A stretch of 64,000 bases of DNA from Gossypium raimondii (lineage: Eukaryota > Streptophyta > Magnoliopsida > Malvales > Malvaceae). Positions within the stretch are counted from its first letter, which is position 1; each line of letters begins with the position of its first letter. The stretch is from contig NC_068575.1 of NCBI RefSeq assembly GCF_025698545.1, positions 55,251,980 through 55,315,979 of the forward strand. The letters run 5' to 3'. Positions 1 to 12,190 of this stretch are shown piece after piece. A program made the translations under genes and the position numbers. Below the pieces are notes generated by a model, which saw only the letters and a list, made by a program, of their open reading frames with translations, was not told where the DNA came from and searched no databases.

Positions 1-448
1 AAAGTAAAAAGAACTGCAAATGAGTACTAATGTTTCTCTCCAATCTCAAACAATGGGGCAGGTTTTGAGCACATTTTGCGCTTTCTATCTATTCAAGTAC
101 TTGAAACAAACCATCAAAACAAACTTTATTCCAAATATATTCTTAACAGAAAAAAAGAAAAAGGGTTTCTGTAATTCTGTTTCAACTTGCAACATTAGGC
201 TTGCATTATGTGAAAAAAGAAAAAAAGAATAGGAAATATACAGCCTGGAATTTCCAGATCCTGGAATCATTTGAGTCATGAGCATGGGTATCCACTGAAA
301 AAAGCTTTGCCAAAGTGGTTTGAAGCGACATGATGGAATTTTTTATGGGGGACCAGAAGTGTGTTAATTCTTTTATTTACATCATTGAGTCGGGTGACTA
401 TACTTGAATCATTAAATCAACCATAGTTGTGGCACAAATCCAAGTCTT

Positions 449-3400
449 TCACTCATGATCTTCGTGTCTGTAATGTAAAGCGAACTTGACAACTTCATAA
501 AATGAAACAACAATCCCCACAGACGGACCAGTGCGACCAACACGAGGACCAAGTCCAGCAAACAGTCCCTTCATCCCTCCATCCCTGCACCAAATAACAG
601 CTTGGTACAGTAAGCTAATTAAAGTGAATACGCATATAACCTTGAATGAGCTAACCTAATATATTAGGCAGCTTGACTACAAGATAGAGCAATTGTATTT
701 CCTAAAATTGGCCTCAAGCACACACACTTCTGCTATAAAATAAAAGATTAAAGTGAATACGCATATAACCTTGAATGAGCTAACCTAATATATTAGGCAG
801 CTTGACTACAAGATAGAGCAATTGTATTTCCTAAAATTGGCCTCAAGCACACACACTTCTGCTATAAAATAAAAGTCAGCATTCGCCTCCTATTGCTGCT
901 CCTTGTCCTTTGTGTTACCCCATTGGAGTGTTTAAAACTATGTTGTTCTAGTTAGGACATAAGAGATGCATTCATTTAGTCATTTACTAGAAGATCTGCT
1001 ACTATGCACTTGACTGCAACTAGAACAAAGATGCAATATTATCTCAAGGAAAAGGAATATTGCGTACCTCCAAATTTCACGTAGAGTTTGTCTTGTAGTC
1101 ATCTTTAATGACTTGACAGGATCTTTCTGAAAATCATGAAAGAAAGTTTCAGAACGAAATGCACCAATCCATAGCATATATCTGAATAAAAAAACTAGTT
1201 AAATCTTTTCCTCAGAAATAGTTGCTCTCCTATGGTCACATATGTGTAGAGCAAGTGATGCTCTGAATATAATCCTTGGATAATCAGTTAGATCACTTTA
1301 CCGTGTTTGTGTGTGTGACTGTGTGTGTGGGTTCCTGCTTTCATCCTATCTAAACCGAAATGAAATTCATATGAAGAAACTAAAGACCTCTATCTGCCGT
1401 CGGGTCTTTGCAACATCTAGGGGACAGGTAACAGCTGCTGCGATGCTTCCTGCCACAAAACCAGCAGCAAAGTTTGCCCCAAGGATGCTACCTGCACCAG
1501 CTTCATCACCCATTGACACAAGCAGTTCTCTCCTGATCTGAAAAGGTCGAAAGAAACAAGAATTATGTTGAATGCATAAGGTAGCATTAAACATTTTTTT
1601 TGGGGGGAGGAGGGGGGGACACTTAGCTTTATCTCACCGGCTCAAGTGTTGCCCAACAGATTGCAGAGAAAGGAACATCACGAGCAAGTTGTGAACTAAG
1701 GCCAGTCCATAGGATGCGGTAGTTTTGTACTGTTATGAAGAATATGTCAGCAATAATGAACATCTTGCTTAGTTTAATCAAACTTTCTCAATTGAGATAA
1801 AATTTCTCATTCAATGCCAAAATTATACTTTTTCAGGCAGAGAGTAACTCACTCCAATAGTTAACTTACAGTTTTGAATGCAATTTGTGCTTGTCACTGG
1901 GTTGATTACTCCAACTAATGTCTTCCATACGCCTGCAGGCTTGATACCGCTTTTAGTTTCTTTAAATGCCTGGTAATAAATTAAATATTCATAAAGTTGA
2001 ACTTCATTCATTTCTGCAGAATAGCAAATTGAGGATTATTATAGTAATTCCTGGTTATATTAGATGAAGCACAGATGATTTTATACCTGCATGCGGGTCC
2101 TGGCCAGTTCAATAGGATAACAAGATATGCAAGCTAAAGAACGTGCAAATACGCCTGCTACCAATGGGACATATGGGGTCAAAGTTGGAGCATTATTAGT
2201 TGTGAATTCCTCCATTGAATCGCGGAAAATGTCATAGCAGGGCATGTAAATGCCAACCTGAATGACAAGAAAAGAACAGAGCCCACGAGGAGCCAAAAAA
2301 ATATAAGCACATAAAAATGCTTCCTCGCACTAATGCAAGGGATAAAAACATGCAATGGAGGCCTGGAGGGAAGCCATTAAAATGAAAGACTTACAGTCGG
2401 CACAGCCAATGCTAAACTTGCATTTGTTCCTCTCCACAGTCTGGCAAAACCTTCCTGCAAAAATTCACTCCCGTGAACCTCCAAAAATAAGCAATAATCT
2501 GTGCATCGAAATATGAAGGTGATAATACAAATGTATATATATAAAGAGATTATAATGCATATATAATGAATGTTTGGATGATTATGCTTAGATGGATTAA
2601 AAATTGCTTTCACAAAAGTGTAAAACATCTACCACTAAGTTAGCCATCAGCTGTGTTTCACCGAGATTCTTTTACCTGTGTGTACCGAAGAAATACAACA
2701 TCCCATTTATTTAACAAAAAAAGAAAAGAAAGAAAAGAACTTATTTATTAAACAGAAGTGCCATTACAGCATCAAGCACTTGAAGAACAAGCCTAAGATA
2801 GTAATTAGCAAGTGCAGAAAACAACCAACCTGACGAATGACTTTGTAGAAAACATCAAGTGTTCCAGTGTACCTATGACACTCAGGGGGACATAGTGGTT
2901 CAGAGCCAACAACCAAACGCGAACATGATTGAGAGCTTCTCATATCTGGGAACATCTAAAAAGGAAGAGCAACGGAGGAAAACACCAAAATATTCACCAA
3001 GGGAGTAAATTGAGATGCTGAAAACAAGGAAACTAATGAAATTGATAAGTACCGTATTTGTTTCAAAGCAAGTCTTGTAAGGAACTCCAGCAGCCTGTGC
3101 TTGCAACCTTGTCTGGATCAAAAAACAAATCATTTTACGATTTTGAACACATCTTCTGAGAGAATTTTGATTAATTCTAGGAATTGGGTTTCTTTTTTAC
3201 GTTGAAAAAACAAAAAAGGCTAATTATTTAGAAGAAAGGAAAATTAGATACCTTGGCGACATCGAGAGGATTAACGATGATGGCGGAAATAAAAGCGGCA
3301 CCGGCGGCAGAGAAAGCCCTCTCTTCGAAGCTCAAATTGACGTCGGCTACAGCTTTAGGCTTTTGGGTTGTAGAATCGTCGTGGGCAGTTTTCAACATGT

Positions 3401-3482
3401 TATCAGCGTTTCCTTCAAAATCAATTCTGGTGCCGGAGGCAGCGCTTATCCATGAAGGAAACCCCTGCCTCGAGCTTACCAT
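449..3482 (-). CDS. MTM1: Mitochondrial carrier protein, MTM1-type (manganese tracking factor), 10 exons
   Basis: Solute carrier of the mitochondrial inner membrane (SLC25 family). In yeast and Arabidopsis MTM1 is needed for activation of manganese superoxide dismutase and for iron/PLP balance (family knowledge). Coding exons from 5' to 3' on the minus strand: 3482-3252, 3112-3053, 2955-2830, 2454-2395, 2257-2087, 1969-1870, 1729-1638, 1537-1388, 1126-1068, 584-449. They splice in frame to 1185 nt, 394 aa. Three carrier signatures are visible: PLDVAK (about 72-77), PIELAR (about 207-212) and PLDVAK (about 319-324). MTM-type blocks are also clear, such as NYRILWTGLSSQLARDVPFS and MTTRQTLREIWR, then a C-terminal GPRVGRTGPSVGIVVSFYEV. 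The start is the ATG opening MVSSRQGFPSW; an upstream in-frame ATG at 3578 would only add residues from the 5' leader. Intron 9 holds a perfect 129-bp tandem duplication. It could be the MTM2 paralogue instead. Confidence 0.93.
618..875. repeat. Perfect 129-bp tandem duplication in MTM1 intron 9
   Basis: Two copies (618-746 and 747-875) with no mismatch seen by eye. Each starts ATTAAAGTGAATACGC and ends GCTATAAAATAAAAG. The unit contains the intron stretch downstream of the last acceptor on the + strand, so it only lengthens intron 9. Confidence 0.95.
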
Positions 3483-3826
3483 CTCTCTCTCGTTCTTGCA
3501 GCCAATCAAATTTTCATCGAAAGAAATAAAGAGAAACGTCAAATGAAGAGTGAGGACCGAGAAGTTCAAGTTGAACAAATTATTGGAAGATTTTAGATTA
3601 GCTAGTTACAAAAGTTTCTTCCAGGGCTTTCCTTCTTTTATTAGTATTATTATAATAACAGAAAGAGGCAGATTTCTGCATGCGGAAGGGAAAACTGAAG
3701 AGGAGGCGAGGCAATGTGATTCGTGGCGTGGAATTAAGGGCGCCAAGCGACTCAGCGTTGCATAGGCAAAGGCCAATCGGTCCTTCCACTTTCCTTTTTC
3801 CTTTCAGGAAACCCAAAACTCTCGTT

Positions 3827-3904
3827 GGCCCAATATAGAGCTGCTGCTTCAGCCCTATTAAACTCTCGGATTTTTCTTTATCGAAAGATTTCTAAGATTG
3901 GGCT
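3827..3904. promoter_or_regulatory. Site II (TGGGCY) elements upstream of MTM1
   Basis: GGCCCA at 3827-3832 (TGGGCC on the minus strand) and TGGGCT at 3899-3904 lie 345-420 bp upstream of the start codon. In plants TGGGCY site II motifs are enriched in promoters of nuclear genes for mitochondrial proteins and ribosome biogenesis (established). Their use here is inferred; six-base motifs can occur by chance. Confidence 0.35.
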
Positions 3905-6900
3905 AATTATCAAATTAAGCCCCATAGAAGTCTGGATTACTGTATACTGTATGATTTTTATTTTATTTTGGTAGAATTAAAGTATTCTTCATGTTTGATT
4001 AATTTTTTTTCGAAGTTTAATATTCTTTTCAATAATTTTGTTTTTAATTCTCGAACTTGACTTATCTCCTTACAAATACAATGCACCTTACAATTGATGA
4101 TTTTTATTTAGCGTAAATAATGGACAGCATACATTAAAAAATCATAATATATAACCAAATTTGAAGAAAAGTCTGATATTGAAACAATGAAAAGTTCATA
4201 GTCACATAAATTAGCTGAATATTGATTATGATTCTATGCATGTATCGAGAAAGGAGGTTGAGCTACTTCAGTTTGCAGTATAAATACAGCCGAGTTTGAT
4301 TTGCAATCCCATCAAACAAGTATTTCCATGATATTGCATGTGTTGAATATGTATGTACGTATGTATGATAAAAAATTAATAAGAGTCATCACCAGCGAAA
4401 AATGACATGCAAAGGCATCTTTTGAATACGTAACTGAATTTCTTGGTGAATTACATGATAAAATCATAAATAATTTTACTGCATAATTTCCAACAGCATT
4501 GTGCCATTTCAAGTGGTTGAATAAAAAATTCTAGTGCTTGAAACGAGAAACCTGGAAACTCCTTCAATTTTCTTCACACTTTCTTCCTCATCCATTTCAA
4601 TGCCATGCTTAGTACAACCCTCAGTTTGGTCTGCATGGGTTAAACGACATACGCAGACCAAATTAAGGCCAAAACCTATAATACCTCTAATGTTCTATTT
4701 CTAATCATCCATTAAAAAGATAACAATGAATAAATAACTTGGGAGTCATTTGTTATTCTTAGCATAAATATATATTAGTTCAGTCCACTAAGAACATAGG
4801 CCAAAAATGAGAGCCTTTGAAACATGTAATCTGATTTGTTTATCATCTTTGGATTACAGGAACCAACCAAAGATTGAGAACCATATTATAATAATATATA
4901 TATATAAGAGATTAAAGGATTAGGTGACTACTACGATGACGATTCAGCATTTCAACCTATGGTAAATGGCATATCTGATACTGTATTTGTGGAAAACTTG
5001 CAGTTTCCCAGGATTTTCCAAGACTGAATAATAGCTAATAGAAGTGGCGACATTGATTTACCTACAAATGCAAAAGCAAGCTCTCATCAATTACTCTCTG
5101 GTGGCTCCCTCTCCTCAAATGTCACTATGACGGCCATATTGTTCTCAACAATTCATGCAGAAGCTGATACTGTTTTTGATTTTATCGTTCCATGAGAGTT
5201 TGCAGTTTGTTTTCATTCCACTCCATCGATGGAAAACATAGCCCACACATCAAAATACTACTGTATTACTACTTTTAAACTCCATGCATGGCTTTATCTT
5301 TTCTTTTAACAAGTTACTATCAATTATTTTAACATTTTTCGGCTCCAGCGTTTTTTATCTCTTGGCTGTGGTGGAAAGCTTGAGGAACAATATGGAATAT
5401 TAAAGAATGGAAGGGTAGGGCTTTAGTGAGGCTCTACTTTATAATGGTTTTTGCCATCAGGTGTTTGGACAAAATCATTTTTGATTGCTAATTATTTTAT
5501 TTTGCTTTTTCTATTGGGTACCGTTTATTGTTTAAAGGGAAAGTTTTGTTTGGAACTAGTAAGAAGCTTAGCAGTTTGTACCGCCACAGTCCCCCACTCT
5601 CATCGCAATCACATGCAATCATGTATATATGCCCTCCTTTTCATTTCATATATTAGCATCATTATGCTGCTCAATCTCATCAAATCAACCCTCTCATGGA
5701 TCCAGAATCCCCCAATGGACCATGTATATGAGCAATAATAACATTCCATTGCACGAAATAGCATGCCATCATCACTCATTATACAAGATGTTATTAACCA
5801 TCCATCACAAGGTCCCGTCATACACATCAGTTGTAGCAACTTAATTTGTGGGGTTCAAAAAGTCAAGGCCGGCCCCCTTGGTGGTTCTTTAAGTAGACAC
5901 ATGATGATCATGGGCCAGGGTCTAATGGGCTACTACTAATCCTCAGACATGTTTCACTGGGTCGTCTCATCTACCACAAAATAGGAAAACCATGAAACTC
6001 TATTGTTGATTTAGACAGATAAGAAACAGCACACCAATATCCTATTCAAAATTTTTATTCAAAAATGAATGACTTAGATTTGACCTAAAACAAACATAGA
6101 ATAAATTTAAAAATAATAAAAACAAAAATAAGAATCAAAGAGTAAATATTCAAAATAATAAATAAATAAAAATTAAATGTGGAAGATGGATCAAATATCG
6201 CGATGGATATGGAGGATGAAGAATGAATTCTCATAACTCCTTAAAGAAAAATGAGAAGAAATCTATTTCTAAAATTATAAAAATAAATATTTCTCAAAAA
6301 ATTAACCAATTGTGTATCAATTGATCCAAATAAAACTCAAGTATACAAATTCTAATTAATCTAAACAATAAGTAGATTTAAACTAAACTTTTTCTTGATT
6401 GCAAACATAAAATTCCTAAATAATTTAAAATATTTAAAAATCTAAAATTGAAATAAATAAATAATAAATACAATATTTGGCTAATATATAGTAAAAATTA
6501 AAACTAAAAATCGAACCCAATATAATTTAAACTCAAATTAAAGCCTCGAAATATAATTTTCATAATAATCTCATTCAGAAATTTTACTCGCGCAGTCTTC
6601 ACTAAAACGATCATAACTTGAGCTCCTAAACTCGAAATCAAGTGATTCAAAGTGTGTTTTGAAACTAAGAGATATATCTTCAAACTCTATAAAGACATTT
6701 CAACATTAAAATGTCTGAATCCCGTCCAAATATTTGTTGGAAGTCTAACTTAAAAATTAACAAAAATGAATCATCGAGTAATTTGGCTCTTTGTAGACGT
6801 AAAAGGGCATGCAATCACTGTGGAGGAGCCGCCTTTATATGATAATCATCAGTTTCACTATTCAACTGGCCCTAAAGCACATCATCCACAATCAACAGAT

Positions 6901-9030
6901 CTAAAAACCCGTTACAGCTTAGATTTTGAAATCCCATATCCAATTTACACTTGACTCTTTCTTCTCATTTACTTTTTTCGACATTGGACCAAAATATGTG
7001 ATTTCATTGGTCAGCCATCAAAATTAGCGGAAAGCAACTATCATTTAAAGAGGAAAATAATGAGGTAAGAGTAGTACCTGGAAGACGGGGAAAATTGAAT
7101 GCAATGTGGCCACAATGCACAACCATAACATGGGCTCAAGATCAAGAGCTTATCAATACACTTGAGTTCCCTTAACCCTAAATTTTCCCAATCAAATTTC
7201 CTAATAATTAATCGTATGGGAAAATAAATCCAGGACCCAATGGTAGTTCCTTTCCGCTAAAAAGGCTCTAATTTGATATTGAAAAAATGAAAACAGTAGA
7301 TGAAATGGGTCCTACTTGTTTGGATTCAACTTTCAACGTGATGAGTGGATGAGATTTAACCCGACCTCCACTTTTTACGAGGTATAATATCAGACTAGAT
7401 TTCCTTTGATCTCACTGCATTCTTTTTTTTCTTCCTCCTCATGTGATGCAACAGAGATTTTGTGGGCCATCCTGTTTTCCTAAACAACACTGTACCCTTA
7501 AATTACAGCAAATGTTCAGGTGGGCTTAAGCCCAGTAAGCTTGAGACTGAAATGGCTGACACCACGTGCCGTTCACGTGATCATCCGAGTCAAAAAAGGC
7601 ATTCAGTTCGGTCTCTCTCTCCCTCCAAGTTTTAATTTCGATATACTACAATTTCTTCTTTTCTTTTATTTTTGTCACTTTACGTTCCCATCCCATCTTT
7701 TTCCTTTTTTACTTTTTCGAGAGCTGTTTGTTTTCTTTTGAATGCAAAGACAGTGCCTCTCAAAACTGCGTCGTCGTACGTTGCATGAAGACCATATATT
7801 TAAACAGCAAGTCTGAATTTATTGCACCGAACCCATTTTAAGTTGTAAATAAAAGACCAATTATACATATTTATAAGTTAAAGATTGAGGATAAGTCAGA
7901 CTGTCAGAGCATATTTAACAGGGGTGATCAAGAAGCTGGATCCAAACTATAGCTTTGCCTTGGATTTGAATCATTGCATGCAGCTATATGTTACCTGCAT
8001 TGGCTCCACCATAGTACAGTTTTCTCACTGATCTCTTTATTATTAGTTATTGCCGGATTGAATTCTGACGACTGCTTGTGCTATGCTACGGGTCGTCGCA
8101 TGAAACATAGACAGACAATATCAGAGGTAGGTCAGCTGAAGCCGACAAAAAGCTACAACTTGTTGTAGCCTATAAGACCAATGACCAAACCCTTTTTCTT
8201 TTGGGTTTTTTTTTTTTTTCTGCTTCCTTATTATTTGCAATTTATTAATATATGGATTCGGCTTCCTTGGCTCGTTTGGCTTTGCAATCCAAAACATGAT
8301 AATTAGTACTTCAACTTTACATAATAAAGTATGCTTAAACGTTAACCGCTAATGTGCTCTAATTCCGCGGCAATAGAAGGTATTGGCCATACTTTGATTT
8401 TTGAAACAATTCCAAAATAGTGACGAATCACTGGATAAAACCCAACAACCTTTGCATGTGGAAGTGATGTGAGAATTCATAATTATTTGCTTTACTATGT
8501 GTCTTATATTAAAAGTGTCATGTCATAAGTTTCCTCCTCATTTTGCAGTGTGGTTTTTGGGTTTTCAGTTCACAACCCCTTTTCCAGTCATGATCATAAT
8601 CAAAACATGTGCATCACAATAAACGGAGTTGGATTGGAATAGTTCTCCTAATTCAGCTTACCTGACAAATATGAAGCCTACAAATGCCAAAATATGTCTT
8701 AATTTGGTATTACATATAATGGAACGTTGCGTGAGTGCCTCAGGAGTTTGACCAATTTTCAAATGCTTTTGTTATTGCCCCCCAGAAAATTGCCTAGTTT
8801 TAGAAAAAGTGGTTTGTCCTTGTCACAATGCATTTAATTTAAACCAGAAGGAAAAGGAATTGCAGATCAAGATTCAAGAACGTCTTATGCTGCTATATCC
8901 CAAAAGCCTGTGATATTATAGATCACGAACCACCTTTCTTAGTAAAGCTTTTGACTGGGTGTTTTGGAAAAAAGATACCCTCAGGCTGCCGAAGGTTCAA
9001 GCACGCCGCCTGAAAAAATTAGCTTAAGAT
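3905..9030. other. AT-rich intergenic DNA, no gene seen
   Basis: Only short open frames occur, none with a recognisable domain, codon pattern or splice-linked partner. The stretch around 6560-6730 (ACGATCATAACTTGAGC and following) has the look of an old dispersed repeat. No RNA gene was recognised. Confidence 0.6.
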
Positions 9031-9480
9031 TTTTCGTATAACCCTTCTCAAGATATGTCGAAGTCACCGATTTGAGGTCATTTGTACAAGGGAGTAAAAC
9101 GGTACAATAACAGTCAAAATGCCTCTTAATATGGAACAAAACGTGTCGCTTGCACTCTTCAATAATTTCATAAAAGATCATTTATGGTAGCATAATAATT
9201 TTAACCGTGACAGTTAAGTAGAGAGCACGAGAACTTGAAGTACAAGCACTGTTTTAGAGTATCAAGTTGTAACATTCCCAACATCTTCATTATATTTTTT
9301 CCTTATTTGATTGCTAGGCTTTTAAAACATTGACCCAAGGAAAACCAAACAAGGGAACATGTGACATGAGGTTGAAAGTCCTTGCTTAAAAAGAATGGTC
9401 TAATTAAAACCCAGAAAATAATTTATGGCTAACAAGTGGCTAAGGTGGCGAACCGTCGAACATGGGAAGGGGCTACTTTA
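9030..9480. repeat. Downstream arm of the CRF tandem duplication, copy A
   Basis: Patches here match 15480-15770 in order and orientation. Examples are AATGCCTCTTA...GGA/CAAAACGTGTC at 9118-9150 against 15527-15557, AAGGAAAACCAAACA at 9338-9352 against 15624-15638, and GGCTAACAAGTG near 9426 against 15729. Copy A has roughly 130 extra bases between the first two patches. These lie 3' of the CRF genes, so the duplicated unit extends past the coding region. Confidence 0.8.
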
Positions 9481-9960
9481 CCCGTAACTTGGCAGCCTTT
9501 TACAATGCAAGATTAAAATGACAAAAATAAAAACAAAAAAATAAAATATCCCACCGACTCCCATCAAAATACTCAGACAAGAAAAAGATCTAAAGTAAAA
9601 AAATTCAGATCATAATCTTTTTTTTTCTCTCTCTCTCGTTTTTGAACGAAAGCCATAACCGCTAAGCACACTTTCAAGCACACACAATGACCACGCCAAA
9701 TGAAACGCACACCGAACCAATTCAATTCAAAAGAAAAGAAAAGCCATACACGGAAAAGAAGCAAGAATTTACATATTAACTTGGCATTTGTTAACACACT
9801 GTAGTAAAAAAGTACTGAAAGAAAACTGGAAAATATGTGACCAAAATTCCACTCGGAAATTTACCATGACATTGAAGTAAATTACGCAGGGTAAAGTATT
9901 TACCAGCAAATGGGAAGTGGGAACAAGCAGCAACTCCAGGGAAGTGATATTAAACTGATA

Positions 9961-10902
9961 TTAATAGTAGTTATCTACATCCCATGTGGAAGACCCAAAA
10001 TCAACGTCTAATTTTACAGAGATATCAAGTTCCAAATTGCTGTCTTCTGGTAACCTCATTTCATCGAAAAATATTGGCTCAGGGACAGGGTTATCAGAAT
10101 TGAAGTAATCACATAAAGCTCCCGGATCTGTTAATAAATACTCATCTGATAAGTTACTTGGTTCGCCTGCCAGTTCTTCAACAGGTCTCCACCCTCTTTC
10201 CATGTCGTCTAAAGAGTCATCGTTGGATTCGGTTTGAAGTTCAGCTTCTTCATTGGACTGGAACCTGAGAACAGATGTAGGTGAACAGAGAGACTGAGAT
10301 TCTTGACCCGAATCATACCCGGAAATCATTTCGAGTTCAATCTCCGGCGGAGGCCTCACAGGAGGTTTCGAAAAATTTGTGAGAGCATCCGGGCCTTTGA
10401 TTCGAATCGCGGCTCGGTCGTACACCAAGGCCGCTTCTTCTGCCGTGTCATAAGTCCCAAGCCATACCCTGGTTCGACTTGTGGGGTCTCTGATCTCAGC
10501 CGCCCATCTCCCCCACGGCCTTTGTCGAACCCCGCGATACTTCATACCGTTGGACAAACATTGTTGCTGTTGTTGTTGCTGCTTCTTTGATCGGATATTC
10601 ACATGGTTGCTTTTATTACTTACTTGCCTGTTTTGCTTGTTGGGTGGCTTGGAGAAATTGGCAGTGGAACAATCTTGGATCCTGATTTCGTTCACATGCC
10701 TTTTCACTCTCTGGTATCTCACCCGATCACATTCGTCGCTTGAAGAATCGGTCGCGTCTCCATCGGTGATACAAACCCTGACAACTTTAGGGGCTTTGGC
10801 TTTGGACTCCATTGGAAACCACTTGCTGGATGGCTTCACTAGCTTGTTAGTAACAGTTCTGTGCTCTGTGTATTTCACTGGGAAGGGACTCGCTGGATTC
10901 AT
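9961..10902 (-). CDS. Cytokinin response factor (AP2/ERF group VI), tandem copy A
   Basis: Nuclear transcription factor that binds GCC-box-like DNA. CRFs act in a side branch of cytokinin two-component signalling, in development and stress (family knowledge). Single exon, 313 aa from the ATG opening [16 protein letters not shown]; the open frame extends two codons further, but only to a TTG. In order: TEH motif (about 11-20), CRF domain [19 protein letters not shown] (about 39-57) running on to [12 protein letters not shown], a seven-glutamine run (about 108-114), an AP2 domain (about 121-178) with [19 protein letters not shown] and [12 protein letters not shown] (the ERF-type Ala and Asp are present), and the clade motif SPTSVLRF (about 207-214). 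The acidic tail ends STWDVDNYY. Roughly three quarters of residues are identical by eye to copy B, 5 kb away on the same strand. Which numbered CRF it matches was not settled. Confidence 0.94.
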   Translation of the reverse strand: MNPASPFPVKYTEHRTVTNKLVKPSSKWFPMESKAKAPKVVRVCITDGDATDSSSDECDRVRYQRVKRHVNEIRIQDCSTANFSKPPNKQNRQVSNKSNHVNIRSKKQQQQQQQCLSNGMKYRGVRQRPWGRWAAEIRDPTSRTRVWLGTYDTAEEAALVYDRAAIRIKGPDALTNFSKPPVRPPPEIELEMISGYDSGQESQSLCSPTSVLRFQSNEEAELQTESNDDSLDDMERGWRPVEELAGEPSNLSDEYLLTDPGALCDYFNSDNPVPEPIFFDEMRLPEDSNLELDISVKLDVDFGSSTWDVDNYY

Positions 10903-10969
10903 CTCCAAAACTGTATCATCAAAGATGGGTTTTTTAAAAATAGAGAGGAATATGTAAAAGAAACGATAT

Positions 10970-11110
10970 TTTCAAAGCAAATTAAAAGCTTGTTGGAGAG
11001 TAAAGAGCGAAAGACCAGAGATAAACAGGAGAGTTTCAGTTGCAAGGAAGAGTCAAAATGGCAAGAATCGCTGTTTTATAGGAGTATCCTGATTAAAACT
11101 ACTTTATTAG
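10970..11110 (-). promoter_or_regulatory. 5' leader and TATA region of CRF copy A
   Basis: On the minus strand TATAAAA lies at about 11080-11074, some 175 bp upstream of the ATG. The block is strongly similar to 16797-16930 in front of copy B, including ACGATATTTTCAAAGCAAAT and the TATA neighbourhood. The duplication therefore carried core promoter and leader along with the gene. Confidence 0.65.
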
Positions 11111-11974
11111 AAGAAGTTTATTTTCCCTTTTTTAATTTAAAAAAAACTAAAATTACTAATACTAATAATAATTAAATTGTGAAATAATTAATAATAATTA
11201 TAAATGAATTAGAGAATAAGATGGTAACAAAACTAGAGATTCCGGTGTCTACAGAGATTTGGAACAACTCGCCGCATCTTCTCCTTAATGACACGTGTCC
11301 TACCGCTCCCTCTAAATGAGCTTGGTCCCCAGGAAAACTAAAATCTATCTCACGCTCAAGTCATCCATGCCTGGCACACGCTACATTCGCATTGGGTACC
11401 TACCCTCAATGATGATATTTGATTCGGTGTTTAGCTAACTGATGGTCACAGCTCGTGAGATTAGTGTCTCTCACACTGAGTGAAGATCTCCGTCACCGGA
11501 GGGGAGAGGAAGGACCAGCTCCATTGCAAATCTTACCACTCGCCACGTCAGCATAATGCTTTTGACTAATAAATTATTAAATTATTGCTAATGCTTTTGA
11601 CTAATAAATATTAGTGCTGCGTTATTTTAAGAAATAAAATAATATTTGCCAATAAGCTCTATGTTGACATTTTAAAAATCGTTTTTAATTTTTTAAAATA
11701 TATACTATTTTTATTAAAACTATCTCAGATTATAATTCAATTTGAAATCAGATTTTATTTTTTAATGTGAAATATGATATTTTAAATTCACATTCGTCTA
11801 CATCTTTATAAACTTAATTTAGATAATAGGTCAAGCTTTTTAAATTTACCAATTAAATTTTAAACAAATTTAATCTTAATAACATTTAAACTCGATTGAT
11901 ATTTTTAAAAATATCTAAATAATTTAATCAAATAATAATATTTAGTCTTTTTAAAAAAAAGTAAATTTATTAAT

Positions 11975-12190
11975 TCATTCAATGAAGGGAACTATATAAT
12001 TTAGAGAAAAAAATAGCAAACGCTCATCGTAGATGATGAATGACAAGCTCCGCCAACACAACAAGGACTTTAGCCTCAGCATCAATAAAACATTATGACA
12101 CGTTGACACTTGACTTTGTCACAACTCAAGCACGATACATCTGGAGTGATTGCAAGCACTTAATATGATAAGGAAATCAGCCTCGAATGG
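11975..12190 (-). repeat. Dispersed repeat, inverted relative to 63370-63590
   Basis: The reverse complement of this stretch matches the + strand at 63370-63590, including GAGCTTGTCATTCA, CATCTACGATGAG and GTCATAATGTT. Both copies end in the same AATTGAATGAA-type tail next to an A/T-rich run, as a retroposon 3' end would. No protein domain could be read, so the element class is unknown. Confidence 0.6.

Noticed and set aside
3253-3546. 97-codon + strand frame over MTM1 exon 1
   Set aside because: Antisense shadow of a well-supported exon.
5451-5844. Overlapping open frames on both strands with no neighbours
   Set aside because: No domain, no splice partner and no recognisable microRNA sequence; treated as spacer.
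10481-10957. Long + strand open frame across the CRF copy A gene (158 codons; similar ones over copy B)
   Set aside because: It is the antisense shadow of the CRF coding region; the poly-Leu/Cys run is the complement of the glutamine run.
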